A stretch of DNA of 64,000 bases from Sparassis latifolia (GCA_018466975.1 CM031557.1:2356001-2420000), one strand, 5' to 3'; positions 1-12,388 are shown, numbered from the stretch's first letter. Translations and numbers: made by a program. Notes: a model not told the origin generated them from the letters alone.

Positions 1-2
1 TC

Positions 3-310
3 CATACCATACGTGCAGACCCGGAAACAGACTCGGTGAAGATTCAAGTCAGCTGGCGCCCGTTGGCTGGACAGGTAAGTGACGCTGCCCCCAATTACTC
101 CTGTCATTTTTGGTTGATGTTGGCTTGACAATGCAGACAGTCGAGGACACGTTCCCATTGTATGATAGTGCAGGAAACCGTCGTGTTCCTGCTTCTGAGG
201 AAGAAGTGCCCTTTGGGCAGCCTGTTCATGTCCTTTTCCGCCTCGAGTGCGTCATGTATGAAGGCATCAGGTACTTGTTCGCCCATCTTCTTGGCGTTAG
301 GGAGATTTGA
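3..310 (+). CDS. C-terminal end of an unrecognised protein (5' end outside window)
   Basis: Two exons read in one frame: 3-74, a consensus GTAAGT donor at 75, an intron of 62 nt ending ATGCAG at 136, then 137-310 with a TGA stop. The joined tail is 81 residues, begins HTIRADPETD, contains SWRPLAGQ and ends FAHLLGVREI. The clean splice signals and phase-0 join support a real gene end rather than a chance reading frame. I do not recognise the family and assign no function. It precedes the decayed transposon gene in the same orientation by about 380 bp, so it could belong to the same element or be a host gene cut by the window edge. Confidence 0.5.
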
Positions 311-686
311 GGTGGCTGGCAGAGAATTCTGATTATTTGAGGCTGAAACATGAGAAGTCGATGTTCCGCGCTGAATCGATCCTCAGAATTAACCGAGCCT
401 GTATCCACTCTATGCTGTACGTTATATATGATACTGTCGAACCAATGTTTTATTTTATATATTGGCACAATTCGGATTAATCCAACTATCCCTGACGTGA
501 TCGCTCTTCTGCTGCATGCTCACCATGTCTGCCTTCATCCTGCACATAGTGATTGTGCAGCTCAAAAATTCGATCCCTTCCTCAGAGCACAAGAAGAGCT
601 TTGAGAAGGACTGGATAAAAGAGGTTCATAATCTTGTACAGCTGTTGCACACAGGTCACCATGCTTACCGACTTTGAACACTCAGG

Positions 687-3600
687 TTGAGGACCGATGG
701 ATGCAGTGGCGCAAGTCGAGACCGACACAATCACAGTATGCTGAACAGCTAGAGTGGGAAGCACACATCATTCAGTATGTGAACACCATCTACAAGTTAA
801 CAAAAGTGCACGGCAACTCGAAGACTGCAACGAATCTCAGCCTTCGGCACGAGATTCCACTCTATGGCCCTCATTTCACTCCACCATCCTACAGTGACCT
901 GTTTATACGTGACGCAACACCAGCCATTGTTCCCGGCAGTGCATATCTCAAGCCACTCACTGTTATCCATCCATTTTACTTTTCCGAACTTGCCAAGTGT
1001 TCCCAGTGCGACTCCGAGGATATTCAATGGAACGGCTGGATGCCAACAGGACATCGTGAAGTGCATGGCCTTGTCCGTGAGGAGACAGCCCTGGGATTTC
1101 AGCTCCGATGTCAGTCCTGTGCGAAGCACCATGGTGCACATGGTGCAGGAAACGAACAGGGTAAATATTGTTTCTCGACAACGGGTGACCTATTCTGGGA
1201 GAGATGAGAACATTGGGACATACCTGGTAAGAGTGCACGGCATAGAATCATTGATGCATTTTTTGTTAATGCAACTGATGTTCAGTCGGCATACCATTCT
1301 GCTTAAGGCGATGCACGGTCACACGTGACCTGTTCGACCTCATCATTGAGCTGCGTCCATCGACAATGGCTGCTGGACTCGCAGAGAATGTCAAGCGTAA
1401 GTTCTTCTGATCGGAATGACTGACATAGCATCTGACAATGGTACATTTCAGAGCTTCATCTGCTTGAGTACAACAAGCAGAAAATGGCTTACCTTCGTAG
1501 TTTCCAAGCTCGAATCAACAATAGGCAGAGCCTTGTCGACCCTAAACCACTGGCAATATTCTCAAAGCCTGGAGGTGCCAGTTACAGTGACCAATCAATC
1601 ACAGATGATCTGGTCACAGACGTATTCAATAAGTTCAACGAGAAGACACGACAAGCTGAATCAAATGATTACCTTTGCACATTGAGCGGTGGGCCGACCA
1701 CATCATTCCCAGGTCAAGTAAATAAGCCTGATTACTAATCATCATTAGCTACCTGCATCTCACTCGACAACATGTTTCGGACAGCCAGTAAGGCAACTGT
1801 GACTGACGGCAAGAAACACAAGGCGAAGATGCTGAAAGGAGGGATTTTGAGTGTGATAAATGAGGACAACGAGATCATCAGTTGGGTACGTACTGACAGA
1901 ATCTGCTTGCGGTCAATCTCATGCTGATGTGACGTAGCGCTTCTGTCATACACAGCAGGGACTTGAGATTGAGGAGACACTCGTTGGCTTGAAGGGCCGT
2001 CTCAAATTGCTTGGCAAGCCAGATCCATCAATGGCCGTCGTTGATAATTGCTGCCATGTCAGCAAGTTCATCCAGCGCCCCTTTCTGGATACTCAGGTTG
2101 TCTTAGATGTTTGGCATTTCATCAAGAGGTACTGTATCATACTTACAGTATCACGGTACCCTTCTAACAAAAATCTCCCATCAGATATTTGATCTGCATC
2201 ATCAATGGCACAAGAAATGCACTGTATATGGCCGTAGCTAGCGACATTGTCAATGTGATCCTCAAGACCCGGGCTGACAAGCACGATATGGCTGTTTATT
2301 GGGGTCAGCGAGAACAGGAGAGGAGACTAGTGGAAGCATATGAAAAATGGCTGGATAAGGGCGAGGTGTGAACAGCCGCAGCTGTGAAGGTAAATTCGGT
2401 GTTGAGAGATGACATATCACCTGTAGAGATGCTCACATGGACTGGTACAGGTGCACGAAGATCAGCTGGGACATGTGAAGAAAGGCTGCTTGGCGCGTGT
2501 GCGTCAAGATGTGCTATCCGATGGGAGTCATATTGAAGGTACTCACAAAGGATGGAATGGACTGCAACGTTCGTTCGTGAGCAGCATCGAAGTTTTAACC
2601 GCCTTGCGCCATGACTACATCCTGCGCCGCAATGTTTGCATTGCCTTCGCTTCGAACAATCATCAGATTTTCTCACCTTGACATAAGGCTCGCACCACAT
2701 ATGCTTGGTTGATGCCATCGCAAAGCTGTGAAACACCCTGCTGGAGCAGCCGGACGATGCGTGCAGCAAAGCGGGTCGCCTCCGTAGATTGCCAGAACTC
2801 AAATTAGTGGCAAGCGGTGAGAAGTTTGGCCTTGTCAGTGCGAAGTGTGTCCAAAACTACCAAAACCTCATCGAGATCAAAGAAGAGCCTCGCGAGGACC
2901 TAACTGACCTCTCATCCCTCCAAGGCACTGCAAAATTTGACACCATGCTCCATGAGCTGCAGATTGATCCTGCGCTCCTGCTGCTCCCTGCACCTTCACG
3001 AGAATCCAGTCAAGCACCACGTATGCTCAATCTGCCGCGCAGCGGCAAAACTCTGCGATCAGCAGATGCTACACTACCCTCTCCTTTGACATCAAACTGC
3101 GAGTCTATGGTCACAGAGAACATTGCCGAAGCTACCACCAAAGCAAAACACTCACCTGTCATGGCACCAGCCGAGGCTTCAGCAGTGAAGGAGGGTGATA
3201 ATGGCAATGTCATGCCAGTAGTGACGGATGGTATGGGTGCACCGAGTTCCACTCCCTGTGCACGGCTCAGCGCAGGGCGCCCATCATGCGAAGTTGATTC
3301 AACAGTCCCATTGAAGCGCAAAGCAGACATGGACAGCACCAGAGATCACACTAGCATGTCAGCTGAGACTCATGCAGGCGCTGTGCAGGGCAAGAAAAAA
3401 TCGAAGGTTGCAGTTTGTGATGACGAGGTGAGTCGTCCTGCATTTATTAATGATGCTGGCGCTTTTCCTGACATTTGACAGCCCCGCGCTGCACTCCTCG
3501 GAGGACATCCAAGTCAACCACCCACCATTGTTGCAGCTGACATAGGGAACCCTCTGCGACTCGGGATAGGGTCCACTCTCGTCAGCTTCTTCAATACCAC

Positions 3601-4761
3601 TCGTCCTGCGGCTGCTGCAAAAGCACCAGTTCCCTCCCCAGCATGCACTCTCCCCTTCGTGAACATTACTGGACTCACAGCCTCACAACGTCTCTTCTCT
3701 GTGTCAACCAGAGTTCCCATTCAGTCCCTGTCCATCAACAGCAATGATGAGTTCCATCTGTTCATGAAGCTACGGGCTGAGAAGAAATGGGCCTCATTCT
3801 CCATGACACCTCGCAAATGGGTGCTTGCCGCCAGTGAATACAATGTCCGACTTGAAGACTTCCATCGCGAGAGAGGCCAGCTGCAGCTGATGGTGCGGAA
3901 GACCCCACGCACCCTCATGGAGAAACTCGGTGAGATTGAGCCAAGATAATCACTCGGATTGTGTCGGAAAACTATACATGTTGAGTGTTGTTTGTAACTA
4001 CTTCACGCGGCCTCAGCTTACCAGTCGGGACCCCTACAGCAAAGTCAAATGGTGAGACATTCTGGAGAGAGCACTGCAGTGCAGTTCCAGGCCTTGTGAA
4101 GGTTGACAAGGGAAGCAGCAAAACTCCGGTGAGTCACTAACAGATTTTGTGGATGCCACGCTGATGCAGCCCACACTCACACTCACTGTAGCACAAGACA
4201 CACACATGCTCATGGTGCAAGGCCATCATGTGGCCTGGTCCCGAGGGTGCGGGCAACAATCACAAGAAAGGCTACTGCTCGGATGGCGTGATGCAGAAGG
4301 CAAAGACCGTGGACAAGGTCCTGGGCGGCATGACGGAAACCATGCAGGAGCACCCCCCTGACTGGCCTCAGCCACACGGCATCTTTTCGAATGGTACCAC
4401 TTTCCATCCGGGCGAATTTCTCACCGCGATTCGCGAGCTCTACGACTGCATGGTGGTGAAGGGCAGCACCGGCGGGGACCGCGCGATGGAATACAACGCA
4501 TTCGCGGCGCTTCTATCGAAGTGCACCATCGTCTCCAATGACGGTGCGGTGCTCTTCGAACTCTTCAGCTCACTCACCATGGCATCCGCATCCATGTATG
4601 CGGGACTCATCATTGAGCGTGATGGCAGCAAGTACCTGCGGATCGACTTCCTGCATGGCGCGCCAGCAGCTGGCGGTGCTGGGGCTGGCGAGGCTAGCGG
4701 CAATGGGAACAGTGAAGTGGCTGCTGATGCTGGAGAGGGTACAGCCATCGCTGTCCTCTGA
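687..4761 (+). pseudogene. Decayed DUF6729/HMG-type KDZ-transposon-associated gene
   Basis: Fragments in order match the large Agaricomycete family annotated as DUF6729 or HMG domain-containing, associated with KDZ transposons. From 687 comes a segment with GNSKTATNLSLRHEIPL. Then a Zn-binding block, LAKCSQCDSEDIQWNGW followed by LRCQSC near 990-1120. Then CISLDNMFRTASKATV near 1755, MAVVDNCCHVSKFIQRPF near 2030 (the DDE-like core region), VLDVWHFIKRY near 2105 and GCLARVRQDVLSDGSHIEG near 2490. Next are a Ser/Pro-rich linker with KRKAD, the block LRAEKKWASFSMTPRKW (3770-3830), and a last part with CSDGV and HPGEFLTAIRELYDCM ending at 4761. Several joins do not have clean splice sites (after 1200, near 1300 and near 2680), so the copy looks decayed, although some breaks may be introns I could not place. 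In this family the protein is carried by transposon-like units; the exact enzymatic role is not established. Confidence 0.75.
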
Positions 4762-5429
4762 ATTATTGGCGCGGATTCAGACAGTTGAAACCGCGAGAAC
4801 ATGTCAAACTCGCAGCTGGGAAGGTTCCGGGAGGTGATCTTTCATTTGCAGTGTTTTTCCCTATCTTATGGCCTTGCATGTATACTAATATTCTGCCTAA
4901 TTGATGCCATGCATTCTCTGTATGAACGTGAGCTACGGCTGCCTCGAAATTCGAGTACCGCGAGTAGGCGGCACTTCCACCTCCTTGCCCGGAGGCATCA
5001 CGTGACCTCACGGACTGATTTGGTGGATGTGGCACGAGGTTAGGGTTGGATTGGTGGATTGGTCGTTTTGGTCCTTGGACCAAAGTCAGACCAAAATTCG
5101 TCCCCCCTTGGAATGGCGGAGTAGCCCCACACACACACACATGAGGACTCCCCAGAGACACGGGCCTCCAAGTCACGATGGTTGCTAAGCATCAAGTCAC
5201 TGCAACGCGGTGCTACGTGTCATGGATCATTCATCCGTCCGCCAAGTACACACTGCCTCTTGCCCAGCCCCTCCATCTGATCTGGGCTCTCTCCGCTGAC
5301 ATGCTCAAAATTACGCTGTCCTGGCAAGCTGAAGAGGTCACACACATGCTCATGTCTCAATCGACACTTAGTAAGACGCCATCTGACGACACTATGAGCT
5401 AAATTGTCGTCTCGTTTCCTGACACCCAG

Positions 5430-5690
5430 CTCCACACTGCCCTGTTTCTAGAACCCTCAAAGTCCTTCCGGCGATATCAAATCCAGTGCTTCAACGCTGA
5501 GTTGTCATGACTCATCCAGCGAAAACAAACTCCAGGACACTCGATCTTACAGTGCCCCATTTTTAGAAGCGTGAAGTGTCACCCCTTTTCCGGAGATATC
5601 GAATTCCCGAGCGCTCATGACACACTGCCCCAGTTCTAAGAACTGCCACGATGCTTTCGTCGGGTCTAAATTTTCCATAAAAACCAGCCA
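5430..5690. repeat. Three imperfect local repeats of about 90-110 bp
   Basis: The motif ACACTGCCC followed by a T-rich stretch and TAGAA recurs near 5434, 5551 and 5621. The first two copies are followed by CCGGCGATATC-like or CCGGAGATATC-like text, and the third has diverged. The copies are spaced 70-120 bp apart and too diverged to define exact borders. No coding potential. Confidence 0.4.
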
Positions 5691-5734
5691 ATATCAAATC
5701 CTAGTTGAATGGAAATTCCACGGCATTGCCATCC

Positions 5735-5786
5735 GCGAGGAAAGAACGCGAGGAAAGAATGCGAAGAAAGAACACGAGGAAAGAAC
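5735..5786. repeat. 13-bp tandem repeat, four copies
   Basis: Four head-to-tail copies of GCGAGGAAAGAAC with one or two changes per copy. It is purine-rich on the + strand. No gene overlaps it that I can support. Confidence 0.85.
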
Positions 5787-6640
5787 AAGCCTCCAGGATC
5801 CGATCAGTGGATTCACAAGTTCCGGTTGTCATCCTCCAGGTGGCTAGACTGCAACTAGGTGGTGCGACCCCAGAAACATGTCAGGGGTGATGGTGGAAGC
5901 CACCGGCTATGCTCCGTGGAGAAACGGAGGCTGTGGACGGGATATCGATCCACGTTGAATCTATGATTTGGGTTGCCACGTCGTCCAGAACTACAGATTC
6001 TCACACGTCAATTTCGGCCTGATGCCAGGAAAGCCGCATGTTTACATCGCATATCTCATTTGTGATAGCACCGCCGGTGGTCGGACGAGATCGTTCTAAA
6101 TGAGTGAGACTGCAGAACTGCACATGGTGATCAGTTCGAGGTCAGGAGTTCGCGTTTGGAAACCACATGTTCACCCCAGATAAGTCCATCACAGCCCATT
6201 AAGTCCCGGGGCGTCTCACGCTCCAACCTCATGACAGAGTCAAGACCTCTAGGGACCGCATGGCACATCAGGGGCAAATGTGTATATATCGATAGGCGAT
6301 GCTAATGGAACCACGTTTTCAATTGCCAACCGGGGACATCGTGGTTACAGACCCCTTCCGACCATCGCCGACTGCGTATCCCTCGAAACAGAACAGTATA
6401 GCCTTCTCAGATGAGGCCCGATCTCACCGAGGTTACAATTTAAGGGTTGGGCATCGCACGAGGGCAGTGTCTCAACAGCGGAAACCAGCCCGATTCTGAC
6501 GTATCAACACCGCCTGTCACAATGAGTGACATTGGAAACCGTCCGCGGACGGAACACAGGCGGACTGCCACGTCGTGATAGGCGCCAGAATAGCCTTGCC
6601 AAAAAAGGAAATGGAACGAAAGCTCTGCGTCCTAATACCT

Positions 6641-9134
6641 CAGTACCAGGTAATTTTAGTGAAGCTGGAGGAGCCATAAATAACATTTATTATGTTGAGA
6701 ATAAGGTTTTCTCCAAAATGGAGAGGTTATTGGTTTGAAATAAGGGTTCAATGCCTTCGAGTGATTTTGAGAAGGTAAGCAACTGAACTTTCATAAGGAA
6801 TTTCTAATTGACACAATTGAATGCCTGTTAACTTTCCTTTTAATTCAGGTATTGGCAGCATTGGAATTTGAAAAGTTTCTGACTTGCAGATCTGTTATTG
6901 CATGTCATCAGAAAAATCAAACTCTTACTTATGGGACTTATTCCGAGTCCTTTTTTGCCTTATTTAAGGCCTATAAGTTCTCAACTTTTAAGTCTCTAAG
7001 GAAATATAACTTATGGGCTTTTTGTCCTTATTTTATCTTATTTAAGGCCAATAAGTGCATTTAAGTCACAGAAGGACATCTTTAAGTAAAAGTTAAGTTT
7101 TTCTGATATTCATCTGCCTGATGCGCCCTGTTGTCAATCACTTTTACTAACACCATAACTAAGAGCTATGCTTGTTTGGCAGAATTCTCACTACCTTTGA
7201 TAGTGAGTCTTGCTGAATCTTTTATCACACAGGGGCCCTATCAAAAACTGTCAGTTCTGAAGGTCCTGCTCAAAACTTTGCAAAAAAGGTCTATAAAATG
7301 TTTCCTAGGCTTTACTAATGTGAGATGCTTTATAAGCCTTACTAAACATCCAAATCTTTTGCCATGCATCCTCCATGTCAACTCCGTGCATCACTCACAT
7401 TAATTGTTTACATTTATTGCCAACTCTCTACTTGCTAATATTTGTTGCACTAAAGTGCCTTCCTTCTCACTTCTGGGCAATTATCTTGAAATTCTCACCT
7501 TAATCTTGTACAATTCTTTGGTGGAAAAATTAGCACTAACATTAATGTCTCTGATTTTGAATCTGATGAGTTCTGCATCATTCTCCATCTCAGTTCTATC
7601 ATCTATGCATCTGCCTCCTCCTCCAACCCACCTGTGGCATTCACCAAGTTTGATGCCTCTTTGTCCAAGAAAGTTAAGACTAATATAATAAACCAAGCAA
7701 AGGCCAAAGACTGATCAATTCACAATGTAACCATCCCACCTATTGCACTTAAATTTTCTGCCAGCTTTACTGTATTGCTCATACCTTCTGCCAGTTCAAA
7801 TGTAAGCTTTGCCTATCAAATTTATTGTATTATACTCATACATAGACAATGGCATGGTTTACCTACGAGTTTTTAACATGTTTTTAGTAATCAGCATGCA
7901 ATAGACAACTCTAGGTTCAAAATGAGTTCTGGATCAGTTAAACAGACCAAAACTGACTGAGATATGATTAAAACAAGATTTGGCTGAAAAACATTGAAAT
8001 TGAAGACAGGACTTAAGTAATAATCAGTTTAAGTCCTCAAAAACTCACAAAAAGGCCATTTTGAGCCCACTTGCATAATTTTTATTTAAATTATAGCCTC
8101 ATCTTTAAAGAGCTCCTTCTGAATATTGTTTTAATCATATCTCAGTCAGTTTTAATCTGTTTGACATGATCCAGGGCTTATTTTGAATCTAGAGTTGTCT
8201 ATTGCATGCTAATTACTAAAAATATGTCAAAAACTCGTAGGTAACCCATGCCATTGCCTACTTGTACATACAACATTAATGTACTTATTGTTACATGGCA
8301 GTGAAACACAAACATCAAGTTAAGTCATCACGAGACAAGGTCTTAGTCCAAGACATAAGTCTGTTCAAGAGACACTTCTGGCAATGTCCTCACACTGAAG
8401 GTTGATCAGAGTTCATTCTTATGACTCACAGTAGCTGTCTGCTACTAGCAATCGATCTCAGTCAAAGACAAATGAAAAGCTGGTTTAATGATAACCAGGT
8501 CGAGATGAGGATCCAGCTCAACAAGGTCGACTACTTATACAAAAGGTATCTGCAGTACTATGTGGTAATACAAGAGAGTCCATTGGTTAGATAAGGTGAA
8601 ACAATGTCTGGGCAAGGTAATGTCGAGGAAGTAATATGTATGGGAAAGCTGAGTAAGATCGTGAGAGATAATCAGTCCTAATGAGAATAACCAGTTGTGT
8701 ATCAGGAGAAGGTAGCAATGAGACAAACATGCATATCCCAGAAGTGTGATAGGAAGAAGACCTGGAGTTAGATCCAGTGTAACTCCAGAATAGAGGTTCT
8801 GAATGGAGAATCAGAGGTTACACTTCAGCAAGTCACATGGTAGATCATGGAGTCTGGTAAAGTAAAGGAAACAAAGAAAAGAAAAAGAAAAGATGCACCC
8901 TAACTGAAGAGCATTGTAACACTTATATCTTCTCATGCTCTAATGTGCAGAATATATGTCTTCATCTCCTTGCACCTCTCCTTCACCCTACAGGTAGTGG
9001 GTCCTGTTGTGCTTGCACGGTGCTACAGTCTTATGGGTGAAGTTGATGCCCTTCCTCATCTATCAGTGAGAAATCCATGAAATGCTCATTTGTCTCACTA
9101 ATCTTGTGCTTTTCCATGCAGTCCACATGACAAT
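6641..9134. repeat. AT-rich, CpG-depleted block (old transposon or insertion)
   Basis: Composition changes abruptly from the GC-rich surroundings to long A/T runs. By my own count there are only about 16 CpG dinucleotides between 6841 and 9420, where the gene space on either side has many per line. Repeated TTATTTAAGGCC text occurs near 6957 and 7037, inside two imperfect direct repeats (about 6925-6976 and 7010-7056). A long inverted repeat sits at 7847-8256. No frame longer than about 95 codons exists and none has recognisable motifs. This fits an old, methylated and deaminated repeat; the element class cannot be told. Confidence 0.7.
7847..8256. repeat. Long inverted repeat: 133-bp arms, 143-bp loop
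   Basis: The left arm at about 7847-7979 is the reverse complement of the right arm at about 8123-8256, with roughly one mismatch per ten bases. Shared anchors include AGCATGCAATAGACAACTCT on the left strand and its complement near 8195-8214. The loop carries its own small hairpin (AGGACTTAA at 8008 against TTAAGTCCT at 8029). The arms could be the ends of a fold-back element or two MITE copies in opposite orientation. If transcribed, the RNA would form long double-stranded RNA. Confidence 0.85.
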
Positions 9135-9442
9135 GCATCAGCAAAACTCCCCTGTACTTTTTGTCTTACTGTCTTAATTGTCTTTTTTTGCAACTTTTCT
9201 TACATTTCTGGAGGACACATTTTCTGGAATTCTGGAGGTGTTAGGTCGGGAATACACATAAGCAAAGGTATTCTAAAACATACACTACATAGATTTTTAT
9301 TATGTCTTGTTTTGAAAAAGTGCAAGACAGGCCAGTCTTAAAATAATGAGATCCACCTCTTAATTCAAGACAAATAAGACAAAAAAAGCTCATAAAAGGC
9401 AGGTAACACATGTAACGAGGTCAAATGGAGTTTTGCTGATGC
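9135..9442. mobile_element. MITE-like element with 16-bp terminal inverted repeats
   Basis: GCATCAGCAAAACTCC at 9135-9150 is exactly inverted at 9427-9442. Just inside, CTTTTTGTCTTACTGTCTTA (left) resembles the complement of the text at about 9370-9397, so the similarity extends in diverged form. The interior has no coding frame. I do not see a convincing target-site duplication at the two borders, so the exact ends are uncertain. It forms the right edge of the AT-rich block. Confidence 0.65.
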
Positions 9443-9445
9443 GAG

Positions 9446-10419
9446 ATGACCCCTCCGTTCGTCTGTAACGTGGGCAAGAGACTCAAGGAGCAATACGGAT
9501 GGCCGAACGAGTGGTTCAGCGACGTGCAGGCGGCGGGCGAAGGAACTGAACGAGTGTCTGTGAGTGATGGCGATACTATAAGATTATCCTCGTGTGCTGG
9601 TTACATTCAGTGGTAGATAAGTTCTATTCTACGAGTGCTGGCTGTGTCCGAAATGTATTTACTCAGCCTGACTCTCTCTACCTTTGCGTTCTTTCAAGCT
9701 TGGGGACACTACGACGACGACACCATCTCCATACTGAGAACGGTGATGGGTAGTGCAAGAAGGGAGGAGCCGGACTCTCTCAGCCCCGAGTTCCTTTACG
9801 CCTGGGGCGAGCTCCTCACGGTCACGGCACGCCTAATTCAGATCTGTAGGACGCAGCTCGAGCTCGCGTCATTATTCGCCTCCCCCTTGTTAGGAATTTA
9901 TCACCATGCTAAGCGAAACCACCGACAACTGGGCCGACACCCCGCCAGACCCACGCTACTTCGCACACGAAGGGAGTGTCCGACTCGCAACGTATATATT
10001 TAAGAGCTGCCCATTCGGCCAGTGCACCCATTCCGCGCAGATGCTTCGGTTCGTGGGGAATTTCAAGTAGATATGGCGGCATTCGACGAAAGCGCCCATG
10101 ACGTTTGCGGGGCCGCCATTGAACAGGGTGCGCGCGTATGTAACTCAGTAGTTTTAGGATGCAGATGCTTTTTTTGTCTTGGCAGGTCGTGCATGTTGCA
10201 GAACTCCGGCCTGCGTGGACACCTCTATCCGAATGCTCGCCGTCTCCGAGCGGTCACAAGGACAACGAATTCGAAGAGTTCAATGGGTTTGAAGAAGATA
10301 GGTCCGACGAGTCCGCCGAAGCCCCCGAGCAGCAACTCGTCCACCCCGAAGACGTGGACGACGAAGTCCTCAAACACCCAGCTGTACGGGACCTAGATTT
10401 GAGGGTAGCATCTCACTAG
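9446..10419 (+). pseudogene. Decayed fungal gene of unknown family
   Basis: Protein-like segments succeed one another but do not stay in frame: VCNVGKRLKEQYGWPNEWF from 9458; LSTFAFFQAWGHYDDDTIS and SPEFLYAWGELLTVTARLIQ at about 9670-9840; YIFKSCPFGQCTHSAQMLRF at about 9993-10052, where a stop follows within a few codons; DMAAFDESAHDVCGAAIEQG from about 10072; and an acidic tail ending VASH at 10419. A GTATGT-like intron near 10136 is possible. The composition returns to GC-rich host-like sequence exactly after the MITE. I do not recognise the family. The in-frame stop and frame changes argue for a pseudogene, with unrecognised introns as the alternative. Confidence 0.45.
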
Positions 10420-10521
10420 AATGCTTTGTACTGTCAATAATGGAGGGGCAGCCGTGCAGAGCATGTGGAAGAGGTCATATGCGACCATGTATCGGAACGA
10501 CGGCGTGATGAAATGGTCCGA

Positions 10522-10598
10522 CGTTGATCCATCATGTTTGTTCGCGGCGTTGATCCATCATGTTTGTTCGCGTCGTTGATCCATCATGAGTGCGAACA
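10522..10598. repeat. 26-bp tandem repeat, three copies
   Basis: Copies start at 10522, 10548 and 10574 with the core CGTTGATCCATCATG followed by TTTGTTCGCG. The third copy diverges after the core. It lies just downstream of the decayed gene. Confidence 0.85.
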
Positions 10599-12388
10599 AG
10601 CATGGCTGATGGAGGCGCTTTAGATGACGGCAGACTTGGGATTCGAAGTGCGTCACAGCGTCGGATCCAGTATGGACTTTATCCCTCGTGGGTGATATTC
10701 GCCATCGTGCGTGCTTGAATCGTCTAAGAGTAGCCATGCAGCAAGCGCGGAGGCGACCACGTTCAATATTCATCGGTGAGTATCAACCTGTGATTCATTT
10801 CATGAGTAGCCCGAATTGCAACAAGGTCCGTTGTAGCGCGACCTGGCACTGACATTGTCCCGACGCAGCCCACATGATGGCAGGTTGTACCAGCGAGACG
10901 TACGGCATTTGAGAGGCAGGTTGAAGGGGCAATTTGGATGATATATTGAAATGTTCGATGATTGCAAGCAAGGTTCGGAAGATGATAAAGACTACTGATG
11001 CGAACGAGGGCAGGGTGTGATTAGTACTGTAGACGGAAGGGAGATTCCTGAGCGCTAAACTCGAGTAATATTGGAACTGAGCGGATGGGACGTAAGGGGT
11101 TCTGCAAACATTATTGTTGTGACGAGTACTTTTCGTGCATGGTGTTGAGCCGTGTTCAGCAGACAGATGTTGCATAGTGTTCGATAATTTCCTCTCTTGT
11201 TCTCAGTCAACACTGAACATGGGGTTTCAAGCAGGTTTGCTGCAACTGACAGACGTGTAATGTACACCTTTTATGTTCCTCGATCGCGTGAAGCACTGCA
11301 TGTGCTTTCAGGACTTCTTGTTCCCATGCATGGCTGTCCTGACCGCAGACGAGCCCATACGAACGTCGCTATCTCCTGGTTTCAAGTTCCCTGCCTGCTT
11401 GAACGAGTCCTCTGCCAGACCTCGTGTGAGTCGACTCGCAAGGTACTGGAGAAGGGTGACGCACTGAAGATGGAGTCATGAGCTCGATCCCTTTTTGACT
11501 GTGTTCCTGCCACATACATGTAGCCAAGTGTTGCTACCGTGCCCACCACCGTGGTGATGGCCTGCAAGTTCACGGTCGTTAGGGGTGCGAGAATTGTCGG
11601 CTGCTATGAGAACGACGCGCCAAAGGTCTACTGCGAGCTCGAGAGCTCATTCCTGTTTTCCCGACGAATTTCTGCGTTACAAACCTGAAGTTAAAAGACG
11701 AAGACGCAGGTCGGGATTATTTGCGAGGACGCACGCGTCATAACGCGGCGTGATACACGTGGTAGCGAGTAAAGGTATGTTTTGAATCTTGATCGAGATC
11801 TGCACAAATCTTTCCAGTACACTATGATGACAGCATCGACAGTACTTGATTGCTGGTGATTCAGTCTTGTTGACCTGCTCAAATTTCAGGCGTATTTTTG
11901 AAGTCGATAATTGCTTACATCTGATACTTATATCTTCTGGGTTCTGCTTTCGTGCCGTTCATGCCGCTGAACTGTATTTCTACTGAAAGATTAGTTGTAT
12001 GGAGTCGTCCAGCTCACAGGCAAGTCTCCCCATTCACAGTCATAACCGCGACGCGTTCGAGGACGCCAGCACTGTAGGCTCTCTCATGTTCCAACAAGTA
12101 TATACATGGATTGGATTCAAATAGACAAGAGGCTAGCTATGATTCAAATGACGCGGTGAATTATCGAGCTCGGTATGTCTCTGTGCAGAAAAGGTTTACT
12201 GACCGAATCACATCCTGGACCGCGAGGCCGACTCGGCGTTCGATTCAGCGTAAGTTTTGTGTTGACATTTTCGTGTGTCAGGTAAATGATATAATGCCGG
12301 TGTGGGCTGTGATAGCAGACGATGGAAACAGAGTATGCAAACACGCCTCTTGCCTGCTGATATTTTGGTGCTATCACGTCTCGCATAG
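10599..12388. other. Interval with no supportable gene
   Basis: Reading frames here are short (at most about 125 codons), overlap on both strands and show no family motif or convincing exon chain. Part of it may be the decayed upstream sequence of the HET pseudogene that follows. I see no repeat of note. Confidence 0.4.

Larger units (their letters stand above)
4762..6640. other. Gene-free interval downstream of the transposon gene
   Basis: No open frame here has splice context or recognisable motifs. It holds a short CA run near 5130, a set of imperfect local repeats at 5430-5690 and a 13-bp tandem repeat at 5735-5786 (listed separately). Base composition is close to that of the neighbouring gene space. 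It is probably remnant transposon flank. Confidence 0.5.

Noticed and set aside
4190..5360. Shared CACACACATGCTCATG at about 4199 and 5339
   Set aside because: Only about 16 bases in CA-rich text, with no similarity around them; probably chance.
6100..6180. tRNA-like GTTCGAG text near 6137
   Set aside because: No matching acceptor or anticodon stems can be drawn around it. I found no convincing tRNA in the window.
6641..9134. AT-rich block as a mitochondrial insertion (NUMT)
   Set aside because: No mitochondrial gene fragment, rRNA or tRNA-like text was seen; CpG depletion and inverted repeats fit a silenced nuclear repeat better.
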